Shown here one piece after another: positions 42,006 to 50,364 of a stretch of DNA of 55,319 nucleotides (the first letter of the stretch is position 1; each line of letters begins with the position of its first letter). The stretch comes from JAICYJ01 sp038212095 (GTDB lineage Bacteria; Actinomycetota; Thermoleophilia; Gaiellales; JAICJC01): contig JBBQUW010000017.1 in NCBI GenBank assembly GCA_038212095.1, forward strand, positions 1 to 55,319. The letters are read 5' to 3'. The notes below the pieces were generated by a model that worked only from the letters and a program-made list of their open reading frames with translations, had not been told where the DNA came from and ran no database searches. Made by a program: the position numbers and the translations under genes.

Positions 42006-42503
42006 CTACGGCTGCCACTCCTCCCCGCCGGTGTCCCAGCCCACCAGGCAGTGCGGCGAGAGCAGCTCGGCAACCTGCTCGAGCATCACGCGGTCAGCCT
42101 CGCCGAACGCGGCGGGCGTGTCCGAGTCGATGTCGATCTCGGCCACCACCATCTGGTCGTAGCTGATCGGCACGACGATCTCGGAGCGGGTGGAGACGAA
42201 GCAGGCGAGGTAGCGAGGATCGGCGTTGACGTCGTCGACGATCTCGGTTCGGCCGCTCGCGGCTGCCGCACCGCATACACCCTGGCCGATCGGGATGCGG
42301 ACGTGATCGGTGGCGGCGGCGCCACGCCATGGCCCCAGCGCCAGCTCTCCCGCCTCCACGAAGTAGATGCCGACCCATGAGTAGTGGGGAACGCGGTCGT
42401 GCAGCAGGTCGACCACGCCGCGTACGATCTCGTCCGAGTCCGGCTCGTCGGTGACCAGCCGCTCGACCGCGGCCAGCGCCTCGCGGCGGGCGTCGTCGCT
42501 CAC
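42006..42503 (-). CDS. GAF domain protein, free methionine-(R)-sulfoxide reductase-like
   Basis: A 165-aa GAF-domain protein with strong similarity in pattern to fRMsr (MsrC), which reduces free methionine-R-sulfoxide. Signatures are SWVGIYFVEAGELALGPWRG, RIPIGQGVCGAAAA (Cys near 96), ADPRYLACFVSTRSEIVVPI (Cys near 119) and EIDIDSD. The enzyme family uses three cysteines; the first, normally just before RIP, is missing here (DHVRIP). Activity is therefore plausible with the two remaining cysteines but unproven. GTG 42503 overlaps the thioesterase stop by 4 nt. Confidence 0.8.
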   Translation of the reverse strand: MSDDARREALAAVERLVTDEPDSDEIVRGVVDLLHDRVPHYSWVGIYFVEAGELALGPWRGAAATDHVRIPIGQGVCGAAAASGRTEIVDDVNADPRYLACFVSTRSEIVVPISYDQMVVAEIDIDSDTPAAFGEADRVMLEQVAELLSPHCLVGWDTGGEEWQP

Positions 42504-42940
42504 GGCTCCAGCTCCTGCTCGAATCCGGCCACAGCATCGCGCACCCGCCACTCGACCGGCACCGGCTGCCGCTCGGCCAGATCGACCGAGACCAGCGTCT
42601 GGTGTGCGGTCACCAGCCGCTCGCCGCTGGCGACGTTGTACGCCTCGAACTCCCACACGACGCTGGTGGTACCGATGCGACGGACGCGTACGAACACGTC
42701 CAGCTCGTCGTCGAAGCGAGCCGGAGCGTGGTACTCGACGTGTTGCGCGCGCATCACGAACTCCGGGTCGGCCGGCTCTCGAGTGAGGACGCCCAGGTCG
42801 CGCAGGTACTCGACCCGCGAACGGTCGAAGTAGGGCATATAGCGGCCGTAGTAGACGATTCCCTGCGCGTCCGTCTCGTCAAAGCCGACCCGCGCGCGGT
42901 AGGAGAAGCGGTAGGGCGGTCTGCGGGCGTCGGCCGGCAT
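42500..42940 (-). CDS. Acyl-CoA thioesterase (YbgC/4HBT hotdog family)
   Basis: A 146-aa single hotdog-fold thioesterase. The catalytic Asp motif is VGFDETDAQGIVYYGRYMPYFDRSRVEYLR (about 18-47). The rest follows the 4HBT pattern (VEYHAPARFDDELDVFVRV). It hydrolyses acyl-CoA; chain preference cannot be read. The ATG overlaps the phosphomannomutase stop (TGATG), placing it second in a manB-thioesterase-GAF operon. Confidence 0.9.
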   Translation of the reverse strand: MPADARRPPYRFSYRARVGFDETDAQGIVYYGRYMPYFDRSRVEYLRDLGVLTREPADPEFVMRAQHVEYHAPARFDDELDVFVRVRRIGTTSVVWEFEAYNVASGERLVTAHQTLVSVDLAERQPVPVEWRVRDAVAGFEQELEP

Positions 42941-44283
42941 CAGCCCGTGATCAGCGCGAGCACCTCGTCGCGCCGCTGCTCCATGGTGGACTGCGACAGC
43001 GCCTCCAGGTTGAGGCGCAGCAGCGGCTCCGTGTTGGACGGCCGCACGTTGAAGTGCCAGTCGGCGAACTCGAACGAGACGCCGTCCATGTGCGAGATGC
43101 GCACGGCGCTCTCGCGATATCGCTCCTTCAGCTCCTGGAGCTTCAGCGGCACGTCCTGCACTGTCGAGTTGATCTCGCCGGATATGAAGTACCGATCACG
43201 GAACGGCGCCAACAGCTCGGACAGCCGCTTGCCGCTGCGGGATATCAGCTCCAGCAGCACCAGTGCCGGCACGATCCCCGTGTCGCACCAGTAGTACTCC
43301 TTGAAGTAGTAGTGGCCCGACACCTCGCCTGCGAACACCGCATCCTCCTTGCGGATGCGGGCCTTGATGAAGGCGTGGCCGACGCGGTTCTCAAGCGCCC
43401 GGCCACCGCCGGCCGCCACCGTGTCGCGTACTGCCCAGGAGGCGCGCAGGTCGTACACGATCGCGGCGCCGGGGTGGCGCTCCAGCATCAGTCGGGCGAT
43501 CAGAGCGGTGATCAGGTCACCGGGGACGAACTCGCCGCCGTCGTCGATGAAGAAGCAGCGGTCGGCGTCGCCATCCCAGGCGATACCGAGGTCGGCACCG
43601 TGCTCCACCACCTTCCCGATGATGAACCGGCGGTTCTCCTCCAACAGGGGGTTCGGCTCGCCGCTGGGGAAGCTGCCGTCCGGGTCGAGGTGGTACGAGA
43701 TCGCCTCGATCGGCAGCCGCTCCAGCAGCGGCCCGACCATCGGCCCGGCCATGCCGTTGCTGCCGTCCAGCACGACCTTCAACGGCCCCACGGCGGCCGC
43801 GTCGATGAAGCGCATCACACGGTCGTGAAAACCGGCGTAGACGTCACGCTGCGTGATCGCTCCCCGCCGGGGCGGATCGGGCAGGTGGCCCGCGGCGAAC
43901 GTCTTGATCTGCTCGAGGCCAGTGTCGCCGCCAACCGGCAGCGCTCCCCGGCGAACGATCTTCATGCCGTTGTAGCGGCTGGGATTGTGAGAGGCGGTGA
44001 CCTGGATGCCTCCCTCGTAGCCGTACTCGCCGACTGCGAAGTAGAGCATCTCAGTGCCGATCTGGCCCAGTTGGACGACGTCCGCACCCTGCTCCGCTGC
44101 GCCCTCGGCCACCGCCGTTGCCAGCTCGGGCGAGGTCAGCCGCATGTCATGTCCGACGGCGATCGACGCCGGCTCGAACGCGGCGACGTATGCCCGCCCA
44201 AGCCGGTACGCTCCCTCGGCGTCGAGCTCATCGGGCACGACGCCACGCACGTCGTAGGCCTTGAATGCGGAGGAGCTGAGCAT
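42940..44283 (-). CDS. manB: Phosphomannomutase/phosphoglucomutase
   Basis: A 447-aa alpha-D-phosphohexomutase. The phosphoserine is in QVTASHNPSRYNGMK (Ser98). The metal-binding loop is WDGDADRCF (about 236-244), the sugar-binding loop is GEVSGHYYF, and the C-terminal phosphate-binding segment is RPSNTEPLLRLNLEA. It converts mannose or glucose 6-phosphate to the 1-phosphate for nucleotide-sugar synthesis, which could feed the glycan locus. Its ATG has TATCAT at 7 nt and it diverges from a GNAT gene. Confidence 0.93.
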   Translation of the reverse strand: MLSSSAFKAYDVRGVVPDELDAEGAYRLGRAYVAAFEPASIAVGHDMRLTSPELATAVAEGAAEQGADVVQLGQIGTEMLYFAVGEYGYEGGIQVTASHNPSRYNGMKIVRRGALPVGGDTGLEQIKTFAAGHLPDPPRRGAITQRDVYAGFHDRVMRFIDAAAVGPLKVVLDGSNGMAGPMVGPLLERLPIEAISYHLDPDGSFPSGEPNPLLEENRRFIIGKVVEHGADLGIAWDGDADRCFFIDDGGEFVPGDLITALIARLMLERHPGAAIVYDLRASWAVRDTVAAGGGRALENRVGHAFIKARIRKEDAVFAGEVSGHYYFKEYYWCDTGIVPALVLLELISRSGKRLSELLAPFRDRYFISGEINSTVQDVPLKLQELKERYRESAVRISHMDGVSFEFADWHFNVRPSNTEPLLRLNLEALSQSTMEQRRDEVLALITG

Positions 44284-44290
44284 CGCGGCG

Positions 44291-44296
44291 ATGATA
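44291..44296 (-). promoter_or_regulatory. Candidate leaderless -10 for manB (TATCAT)
   Basis: Minus-strand TATCAT (44296-44291), 7 nt before the manB ATG at 44283. It coincides with the ATG chosen for the divergent GNAT gene, so that start and this promoter overlap. Confidence 0.5.
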
Positions 44297-44812
44297 GAGC
44301 AGGTCGGGTTGGTGCCGGTCCAGACGACCGATGCGGAGGTGCTGGCCGAGCTCTACTCGGGCAACAGGGAGTTCCTGGCACCCTTCGATCCACCCCGGCC
44401 GGATCACTTCTTCACGGTGCCGGGTCAGCTACGCGATCTGGAGCACTCCGCCGCCCATCAGGCCGCCGACGCGCGCTACCGCTTCATCGTGCTGGCCGAC
44501 GGCCGGCCGTCTGGTGTGCTCTCGATCTCGAACATCGTGCGAGGGCCGTTCCAGAGCGCGAGTCTCGGCTACTGGGTCGCCGAGCACGTGAACGGCCGCG
44601 GTGTCGCCACGCGTGCCCTCGGCCACGCCTGCCGGTGGGCGTTCGAGCACTGTGCGTTGCACCGGCTGGAGGCGGGCACGCTGGTCGACAACCTGGCGTC
44701 GCAGCGGGTGTTGGAGAAGAACGGCTTCCAGCGCATCGGTCTGGCGCCCAGCTACCTGTTCATCGACGGCGGGTGGCGCGACCACATCCTGTTCCAGCGG
44801 ACGGCGGAGTGA
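44291..44812 (+). CDS. GNAT family N-acetyltransferase (RimJ/RimL type)
   Basis: A 173-aa acetyltransferase of the RimJ/RimL-like branch, which acetylates N-terminal amino groups of proteins or small amines. Motif A is the region SLGYWVAEHVNGRGVATRALGHA (about 83-106), followed by RLEAGTLVDNLASQRVLEKNGFQRIG. The start is uncertain: ATG 44291 is the first good candidate, but a GTG near 44312 would also fit, and the ATG lies on the manB -10 element. It is coupled to the second GNAT by a GTGA overlap. Confidence 0.82.
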   Translation: MIEQVGLVPVQTTDAEVLAELYSGNREFLAPFDPPRPDHFFTVPGQLRDLEHSAAHQAADARYRFIVLADGRPSGVLSISNIVRGPFQSASLGYWVAEHVNGRGVATRALGHACRWAFEHCALHRLEAGTLVDNLASQRVLEKNGFQRIGLAPSYLFIDGGWRDHILFQRTAE

Positions 44813-45294
44813 GCGTCCGCCTGCGACCGCTGCACGAGGACGAGTACGCCGCGTTCGAGGCGGAGAGCATGCGGCAGTACGCCGACGACCTTCACCAGAA
44901 CGGTGGGCTGGATCGCGATCAGGCCGAGGCGAAGGCGCAGACGGACTTCGCGACCCTGCTGCCGAACGGTCTGGCGACGGTGGGGCACACGATCACCGCC
45001 GTCGAGCGGATCGAGGACGGCGAGCGGGTGGGGCGGCTGTGGTTCGCGGCCCGCGATGCGAACGGCCGCACGGTCGCGTACCTGTACGACATCGAGATCG
45101 ATGAGGTGTGGCGTGGTCAGGGCCTGGGCCGCGCGGCGATGCGCGAGTTGGAGCGTGAGGCGCTGAGGCAAGGGTACGACGTGCTCGAGCTGAACGTGTT
45201 CGGCGGCAATGCGCCGGCGCGGGCGTTGTACCGCTCGCTGGGCTTCGCCGAAACCGCCGTCAGCATGAAGAAGCCTCTCCACGACCACAGCTGA
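44809..45294 (+). CDS. GNAT family N-acetyltransferase
   Basis: A 161-aa acetyltransferase. The acetyl-CoA-binding motif is DIEIDEVWRGQGLGRAAMRELEREA (about 93-117) and the motif B region is LELNVFGGNAPARALYRSLGFAE. It is different in sequence from its neighbour GNAT and so not a recent duplicate. GTG 44809 overlaps the preceding gene's stop by 4 nt. Substrate unknown. Confidence 0.9.
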   Translation: MSVRLRPLHEDEYAAFEAESMRQYADDLHQNGGLDRDQAEAKAQTDFATLLPNGLATVGHTITAVERIEDGERVGRLWFAARDANGRTVAYLYDIEIDEVWRGQGLGRAAMRELEREALRQGYDVLELNVFGGNAPARALYRSLGFAETAVSMKKPLHDHS

Positions 45295-45351
45295 GGTGTC
45301 AGAGCCCTGTCGTGGTCGCGTGACCGCCCTGTTGCGTCGCCGTGACGCGAG

Positions 45352-45831
45352 TCAGGCGGCCGGCCAGACGGCGCGCAGCTTCTCGAGCGTCCTCGAGAGG
45401 TGCTCGGGCATCACGCGCACGTCGGCCAGCACCGGCATGAAATTGGTGTCGCCCGACCAGCGCGGCACCACGTGGAGGTGGATGTGCCCTTCGACGCCGG
45501 CGACGCGGCCGAGGTTGATGCCGCAGTTGAAGCCGTCGGGGGCGAAGGCCGTGCGCAGCGCCGCCACCGCGTGGTCGAGCAGCCGCCACATCTCTGCCCG
45601 CTCGGCCTCGTCCAGCGCGCCGGGCTCCGCGAGGTGACGGTAGGGCGCCACCATCATGTGGCCGTTGGCGTAGGGGTAGAGGTTCATCATCACGCAGGCC
45701 CGCTCGCCCCGATGCACCATCAGCGCGGCGTCATCGTCGTCCAGCCCCGGCTGATCGCAGAAGATGCACCCGCTCTGCTCGCCTCCGGCCACATACTCCA
45801 GCCGCCACGGCGCCCACAGCCGCTCGGTCAT
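45352..45831 (-). CDS. HIT family protein (Ap4A phosphorylase/hydrolase-like)
   Basis: A 159-aa histidine-triad protein. The HIT motif HIHLHVVPRW is at about 116-125 and an N-terminal zinc-like CIFC sits at about 22-25. The extended version with the CxxC pair fits actinobacterial Ap4A phosphorylase-type proteins, which act on dinucleoside polyphosphates. Its ATG overlaps the corA stop by 1 nt. It is convergent with the GNAT pair. Confidence 0.92.
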   Translation of the reverse strand: MTERLWAPWRLEYVAGGEQSGCIFCDQPGLDDDDAALMVHRGERACVMMNLYPYANGHMMVAPYRHLAEPGALDEAERAEMWRLLDHAVAALRTAFAPDGFNCGINLGRVAGVEGHIHLHVVPRWSGDTNFMPVLADVRVMPEHLSRTLEKLRAVWPAA

Positions 45832-46832
45832 CAGATCCAGCGCTTCCAGCGGAAGTAGCCGAGCATGCCGCCGGCGATCAGGATCATACCGATGACAACG
45901 TCGTAGAAGCCGTGCCGCTCGTTGTGGAACGGTATGTGGGCGAAGTTCATGCCGTAGATGCCCGAGATCAGCGTCAGCGGCAGCATGATCACGCTGAACA
46001 CCGTCAGCACCCTAAGGATGTCGTTCTGCTTGTGGGCGATCACCGACTCGTTGGTCTGCTCCAGCGCATCGACGACCTCCTTGTAGTTGTCGAGCTGATC
46101 CCAGATCCGCTCTGACGAGTCGACGATGTCGTCGAAGTAGACCTCCAGATCCTCTGACAGGTAGCGCGTCCGGACGCGCTCCAGCAGCCGCAGCGTCGCC
46201 CGCTCCGGCTTGATGATCTTGCGGTACGCGATGATCTCCTGCTTGACGTTGGAGATGTCGCGAGCGACGTCCTCCGACCGCCGCTGCTCGAAGATCGCAT
46301 CCTCGAGCCGGTCGAGCTTGAAGCCGATCTTGTCCAGGATCGGGAAGCAGTAGTCGAACAGCTCCGAGAGGATCTCGTACAGCAGGTAGCCCGAACCCTT
46401 GGAGAGGTACTGCTCCCGCAGCTCGGTGTTGCCGCTCAGCCGGGAGAACAGCCGCCCGACCGGCTTCAGAGGCACGTTGGGCAGCGTGATCACGAAGTCC
46501 GGCCCCACGAACACGTTCAGCTCAGCCGCGTTCAGCCGGCCGACGGCCTTGTCGAAGCGCGGCACGTGCAGCACCACGAACAGATAGTCGTCGTACTCGT
46601 CGATCTTCGGCCGCTGCCGCGTGGACAGCACGTCCTCGAGGTCGAGCTCGTGGAAGTCGAAGCTTTCCGCCAGATAGGCCGTCTCGATCGCGGTGGGAGC
46701 CTCGATGTTGAGCCAGCGGAGACCGCCGAACTGGAGTTCAGCGACCAGCGGCTCCGTGCGTGCGACGGCGTGCCGCTGGGGTCCCCGCGGCCGCCGACGG
46801 ACTGTCCTCGGGATCCGGCGCAGGTTCGGCAT
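45831..46832 (-). CDS. corA: Magnesium/cobalt transporter CorA
   Basis: About 333 aa of a CorA channel. The cytoplasmic alpha/beta domain starts at about FGGLRWLNIEAPTAIE, with LEDVLSTRQRPKIDEYDDYLFVVLHVP, a long helical stalk, and two C-terminal TM helices around the selectivity motif YGMNF. The start is uncertain. The ATG at 46832 is in frame, but the upstream part (RRIPRTVRRRPRGPQRH) looks like an out-of-frame read. A leaderless promoter (TAGACT, 46873-46868) points to an ATG at 46860 in another frame, which has a typical acidic N-terminus; see the finding on a 1-nt shift. Confidence 0.88.
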   Translation of the reverse strand: MPNLRRIPRTVRRRPRGPQRHAVARTEPLVAELQFGGLRWLNIEAPTAIETAYLAESFDFHELDLEDVLSTRQRPKIDEYDDYLFVVLHVPRFDKAVGRLNAAELNVFVGPDFVITLPNVPLKPVGRLFSRLSGNTELREQYLSKGSGYLLYEILSELFDYCFPILDKIGFKLDRLEDAIFEQRRSEDVARDISNVKQEIIAYRKIIKPERATLRLLERVRTRYLSEDLEVYFDDIVDSSERIWDQLDNYKEVVDALEQTNESVIAHKQNDILRVLTVFSVIMLPLTLISGIYGMNFAHIPFHNERHGFYDVVIGMILIAGGMLGYFRWKRWI

Positions 46833-46867
46833 CAGGTGTGAGGGTCGTGAGCACGGGCATGGGTTCA

Positions 46868-46873
46868 AGTCTA
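46868..46873 (-). promoter_or_regulatory. Candidate leaderless -10 for corA (TAGACT)
   Basis: Minus-strand TAGACT, 7 nt before an ATG at 46860. That ATG opens a frame that differs from the corA body by one base. Confidence 0.5.
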
Positions 46874-46950
46874 CCTGTCAATCGCGATCGGCGTGGGATG
46901 TGGGGCGCCGAGCAGGCACCGGCAGTATCGGCATCCGCGTCCGGTTTGTG

Positions 46951-46956
46951 TAGCGT
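46951..46956 (+). promoter_or_regulatory. Candidate leaderless -10 (TAGCGT)
   Basis: TAGCGT, 8 nt before the ATG at 46965 of the LOG-family gene. Confidence 0.4.
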
Positions 46957-46964
46957 GTGCCGGG

Positions 46965-47702
46965 ATGGACGACCAACATCACGGCACCGCGGACGAGCAC
47001 CTGCTGCAGCGGCAGGACTCAGCGTTCCTCCACACCGATCCGTGGAGGATCCACCGCATCACCGCCGAGTTCGTCACCGGCTTCGACCGGCTTGCCGAGG
47101 TGGGGCCGGCGGTGGCGGTGTTCGGCTCCGCCCGCACCGCGGGTGACGATCCGGTGTACGCCGCGGCCCGCGAGACGGCGGCCGAGCTGGTGGCGGCCGG
47201 GTTTGGAGTGATTACCGGCGGCGGGCCGGGCATCATGGAGGCCGCTAACCGTGGCGCGCAGGAGGCCGGCGGCGTCTCGATCGGCTGCAACATCGAGCTG
47301 CCTCACGAGCAGCACGGCAACCCGTACGCCACGATGGCGATGGAGTTTCGATACTTCTTCGTTCGCAAGACGATGTTCGTCAAGTACGCCGAGGCGTTCG
47401 TGGTGTTCCCGGGCGGGTTCGGAACGCTGGACGAGCTGTTCGAGGCGGTGACGCTGGCCCAGACCGGCAAGATCCACCGCTTCCCGGTCGTGCTGTACGG
47501 CAGCGAGTACTGGTCGGGGCTGTTGCAGTGGCTGCGCAGCTCGACCGTGTCAGCCGGGAACCTGACCGACGAGGAGCTGACGATGCTCGAGGTGGTCGAC
47601 TCTCCGGCCGAGGTGGTGCGGATCGTCGGCCGCTGCACACGCGGTGCGTGCGAGCATCCGCACCATCCACCCGCCGTCCAGAGCGGCAACCTAGGCCGGT
47701 GA
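46965..47702 (+). CDS. LOG family protein (TIGR00730, Rossmann fold)
   Basis: A 245-aa protein of the LOG (lonely guy) family. The two diagnostic motifs are GGGPGIMEAANRGA (about 81-94) and FPGGFGTLDELFE (about 147-159). Plant and some bacterial members release free bases from cytokinin ribotides, and related ones act on AMP-type nucleotides. ATG 46965 is preferred because TAGCGT lies 8 nt upstream. The C-terminus is convergent with, and by 12 nt overlaps, the restored end of the next gene. Confidence 0.92.
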   Translation: MDDQHHGTADEHLLQRQDSAFLHTDPWRIHRITAEFVTGFDRLAEVGPAVAVFGSARTAGDDPVYAAARETAAELVAAGFGVITGGGPGIMEAANRGAQEAGGVSIGCNIELPHEQHGNPYATMAMEFRYFFVRKTMFVKYAEAFVVFPGGFGTLDELFEAVTLAQTGKIHRFPVVLYGSEYWSGLLQWLRSSTVSAGNLTDEELTMLEVVDSPAEVVRIVGRCTRGACEHPHHPPAVQSGNLGR

Positions 47703-47734
47703 GATGGCGATGATCGCCTCGTGCAGGGCGGCCG

Positions 47735-48580
47735 TCAGCCCGCCGACCGAGGCGATCCGGGCGTCGATCTCCTCGAGACCTCGGCGTCGTACTGATCGCC
47801 CCAGACGTACGCCAGCGCTCCTTGCTCGTACTGGAAGGTGGTCTGAGGGAACTCTCCCTGGATGAGCCGCACCAGCAGCGCGGGGGTGAAGATGCGCAGT
47901 ACCGATGCTTGGTCGGCCGCGTCGTCGACCGAGAGTGAGAAGCGGCGGTTGAACTCGACGCTCTCGGTCTCGACCGCGCGGCTGGGCCCCAGTGCGGCCT
48001 GCAGCTTCTCGAGGAAGCCGAGCTTGCGGTCAGCCAGCTGCATGGTATGCAGGCCGGGCACGGCACCGAGCGTCAGCCGCAGGACGGTGTGGCGGTGTTT
48101 GACCTCCTTCTGGTAGGTCTCGGTGTGCATGTTCCCGCTCGCATCGGTCGAGGTGCGGGTGCGCGTCTCGTACGTGGAGTAGGTGAAGTTGAACACCGAT
48201 CCGGGCAGCGAGCAGAGCGGCCCCTCGAACCCGTCGCTGGCGTAGCTCCGCTGTTTCCCCCGGCAGAACGCGACGTCGGCGGGAAGCGTGGGCGACTCGA
48301 CGTAGCGCAGCCCATGCTCTGACGCCCACGCGTTCATCGTCTCGCGCTTTGCGAATGCGCTGGCGGCGGAGCGTAGAGACCAGTAGTAGAGCGCGGGGCC
48401 GGCAAGCACCGCCAGCAGACCGACCGCTATCAGCAGCGGAAGCTTCAGCGCGCCGACGATCGCCAGTGCCAGACCGGGCGTCGTGCACAGAGCCAGCGTT
48501 CGTCGAAAGCCCGCCGCCCCGGTCAGCTCGGCGAGCTTGGCGTCGCGGGAGGCTCGGTATCGCTCGGCACTGCTTGCCAT
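47735..48580 (-). CDS. Membrane protein of unknown function, apparent 3' frameshift
   Basis: A 281-aa protein with two N-terminal hydrophobic helices (about 26-70) and a cytoplasmic/exposed beta-rich domain (SVFNFTYSTYETRTRTSTD, VLRLTLGAVPGLHTM, FNRRFSLSVDD, IFTPALLVRLIQGEFPQTTF). I do not recognise the family; a DUF3137-like membrane protein is possible. The end looks broken. After GDQYDAEV the frame reads SRRSTPGSPRSAG and stops at 47735. One added C in GGTC(C)TCGAGG (near 47776) continues as LEEIDARIASVGG...AISPA and stops at 47691, abutting the LOG gene. This supports a 1-nt deletion. Confidence 0.75.
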   Translation of the reverse strand: MASSAERYRASRDAKLAELTGAAGFRRTLALCTTPGLALAIVGALKLPLLIAVGLLAVLAGPALYYWSLRSAASAFAKRETMNAWASEHGLRYVESPTLPADVAFCRGKQRSYASDGFEGPLCSLPGSVFNFTYSTYETRTRTSTDASGNMHTETYQKEVKHRHTVLRLTLGAVPGLHTMQLADRKLGFLEKLQAALGPSRAVETESVEFNRRFSLSVDDAADQASVLRIFTPALLVRLIQGEFPQTTFQYEQGALAYVWGDQYDAEVSRRSTPGSPRSAG

Positions 48581-48628
48581 CGCCCCGTACTATGACCGGC
48601 GGCGAGGACGAGAGCGCGGCTCGATCGA

Positions 48629-49456
48629 CTAGATGCGCCGGTAACGCGCGTCGCTGATCGAGTACAGCCCGAACGCCATCAGTCCAGCGGCGACGATGCC
48701 CAGCAGCACCTGGCCGTACGAGTGATGCGCGATGCTGGCAAGCGCCCCGTCCAGACCGACCGCCTTGGAGGGCGCGTAGTCCAGCGCCGCCTTGATTAGG
48801 AACGTGCCGATAAGGCCGAACGCCACCATCCGGGCGAGGTGCCCAATGACGCCGATGGCAGTGATCCACGTGCGCGTCGTCGGCCCCATCTCACCCGTCT
48901 TATCCTCCTCCAGGAACTTCCGCGAAACGCCCTTGTAGCCCTGGTACAGGGCGACCACGATGAACAGCGCGCCGGCCGCGATCACCAGCGCCTGACCACC
49001 TGGCCAGCCGAGCACGCCGGCGGTCGACTTGTGTGGACTGCTCGAGCTCTTCGAGGAGCTGCCGAGCAGGATCGAGACGGCCAGCCCGCACATCGCCGCG
49101 TAGGCCAATCCGCTGGCAAGCGCGATCAGCCGGCCGGTGGTGGAGTGGTCGCCGCCACCCTCCGGTCCCTGGCCGAGTCCGGCCTGCACGAAGCGCCACA
49201 GCGCATACCCGCCCAAGCCGATCGCCACAGCGATCAGCATCCAGTGGCCGAACGGCTGGCGCTGGATCGCCTGCATCGCTCCTCGCTGGTCTGTCCTCCG
49301 GTTGCCGGAGTGCATCGCCACCTGCACCGCGAGCAGACCGATGGTGCCGTAGATGACGCCGCGCGCGACGAAGCCCAGTCGCGCGAGCGCCTCGAAGCCC
49401 TTGCTGTGGACAGCTTGGTGACCCCTCGAACGGGCCTGCGCCTGCATGCTGCTCAT
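48629..49456 (-). CDS. DUF1206 domain-containing membrane protein
   Basis: A 275-aa membrane protein with three repeats of a helix pair, each beginning with a short Arg/Gly-containing stretch: ARLGFVARGVIYGTIGLLAV (about 25-44), GRLIALASGLAYAAMCGLAV (about 107-126) and GHLARMVAFGLIGTFLIKAAL (about 204-224). This is the DUF1206 arrangement. Function unknown. ATG 49456 overlaps the DAG-kinase stop (ATGA), so it is in the same operon. Confidence 0.92.
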   Translation of the reverse strand: MSSMQAQARSRGHQAVHSKGFEALARLGFVARGVIYGTIGLLAVQVAMHSGNRRTDQRGAMQAIQRQPFGHWMLIAVAIGLGGYALWRFVQAGLGQGPEGGGDHSTTGRLIALASGLAYAAMCGLAVSILLGSSSKSSSSPHKSTAGVLGWPGGQALVIAAGALFIVVALYQGYKGVSRKFLEEDKTGEMGPTTRTWITAIGVIGHLARMVAFGLIGTFLIKAALDYAPSKAVGLDGALASIAHHSYGQVLLGIVAAGLMAFGLYSISDARYRRI

Positions 49457-50364
49457 GATTCCTCGTTTCCGGTTCCGTTGCCGTTCCTGGATGCGGGTAC
49501 GCAGATCGCGATCGCGCCCGGCTCAACCTCGAGCTTGTACGACTTGACCTTGGTGCGGGCGCCGCCGTCGAGCTCATACAGCACCTTTCGGTCGAGCTTG
49601 ACCGAGATCCGTCGCGCCTTGGTCACCCGGAAGAAGGGCGACTGCTCGGCGCTGCCTGTCAGCGTGCGGCCGACGGTGCGCGCCCACTGCGCCATACCTT
49701 CCGCCGTCACCACAGCGAGGTCGACAAGGCCGTCGTCCGGCTCCGCGTCGTCGAACACGCGCACGCCGCCGAACAGCGCACCGACGTTGCCCGCCAGCAC
49801 GCAGCTGGCCGGTCCGCTGTACCACGGGCTGCCGTCAACCCGGATCTTGGCGTTGAAGGTCGGCTTGCGGAAGCTCTTGCTCCCGGTCCAGAGATAGGCC
49901 GCACGTCCCAGCGTGTCCTTCAGGCCGCCGTCGGCACCGTTGATCATGTTGGCGTCGAACCCGGCACCTGCCATGACCGCGAACCGCTCACCATTCAAGC
50001 GCACCACGTCGATGCGACGCCGCGTGCCGTGCAGGCCGGTGACCACAGCGCCCTCGATCTGCTTCGGGATGCCCAGATTGGACGCGAGCAGATTTGCCGT
50101 GCCGGCCGGAATGATCGCCATCGTCACGTCGCGTCCGGCAAGCGTATCGATGCAACGTTGGGCCATTCCGTCGCCGCCCCACACGAAGACGTGGTCGGCG
50201 CCCTGCTTGAGCAGGCGTCGCAGCTGCTTCGGCGCCTTGCGGCTCTTGGGCACCTCGATCCAGAGAGGATCGACGACGCCGTGGCGAGCGAGCGTATGGC
50301 GGAGCTCCGGCAGGCCTCCTTCGAGGCTTTTGCCGGAGTGCGCGATCACCGCGTAGGTGGTCAA
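49453..50364 (-). CDS. Diacylglycerol/lipid kinase family protein (DagK-like)
   Basis: A 303-aa DAGK catalytic-domain protein that phosphorylates diacylglycerol or a similar lipid. The nucleotide motif is VWGGDGMAQRCIDTL (Gly63-Gly66) with PAGTANLLASNLGIP following. The substrate-binding AGAGFDANMI and the C-terminal VYELDGGART motif are present. TTG 50364 is preferred: it overlaps the PAP2 stop as TTGA, with GAGGT upstream. Two PAP2 phosphatases and this kinase form a lipid-phosphate module. Confidence 0.88.
   Translation of the reverse strand: MTTYAVIAHSGKSLEGGLPELRHTLARHGVVDPLWIEVPKSRKAPKQLRRLLKQGADHVFVWGGDGMAQRCIDTLAGRDVTMAIIPAGTANLLASNLGIPKQIEGAVVTGLHGTRRRIDVVRLNGERFAVMAGAGFDANMINGADGGLKDTLGRAAYLWTGSKSFRKPTFNAKIRVDGSPWYSGPASCVLAGNVGALFGGVRVFDDAEPDDGLVDLAVVTAEGMAQWARTVGRTLTGSAEQSPFFRVTKARRISVKLDRKVLYELDGGARTKVKSYKLEVEPGAIAICVPASRNGNGTGNEES

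Noticed and set aside
43054..44808. Upstream part of a long plus-strand frame leading into the second GNAT gene
   Set aside because: Only the last 161 codons (from GTG 44809) show protein features; the rest is antisense to manB or out of frame with the first GNAT.
45280..45322. Possible hairpin (CGACCAC / GTGGTCG) between the convergent GNAT and HIT genes
   Set aside because: The loop is long and no T-run is present; too weak to call a terminator.
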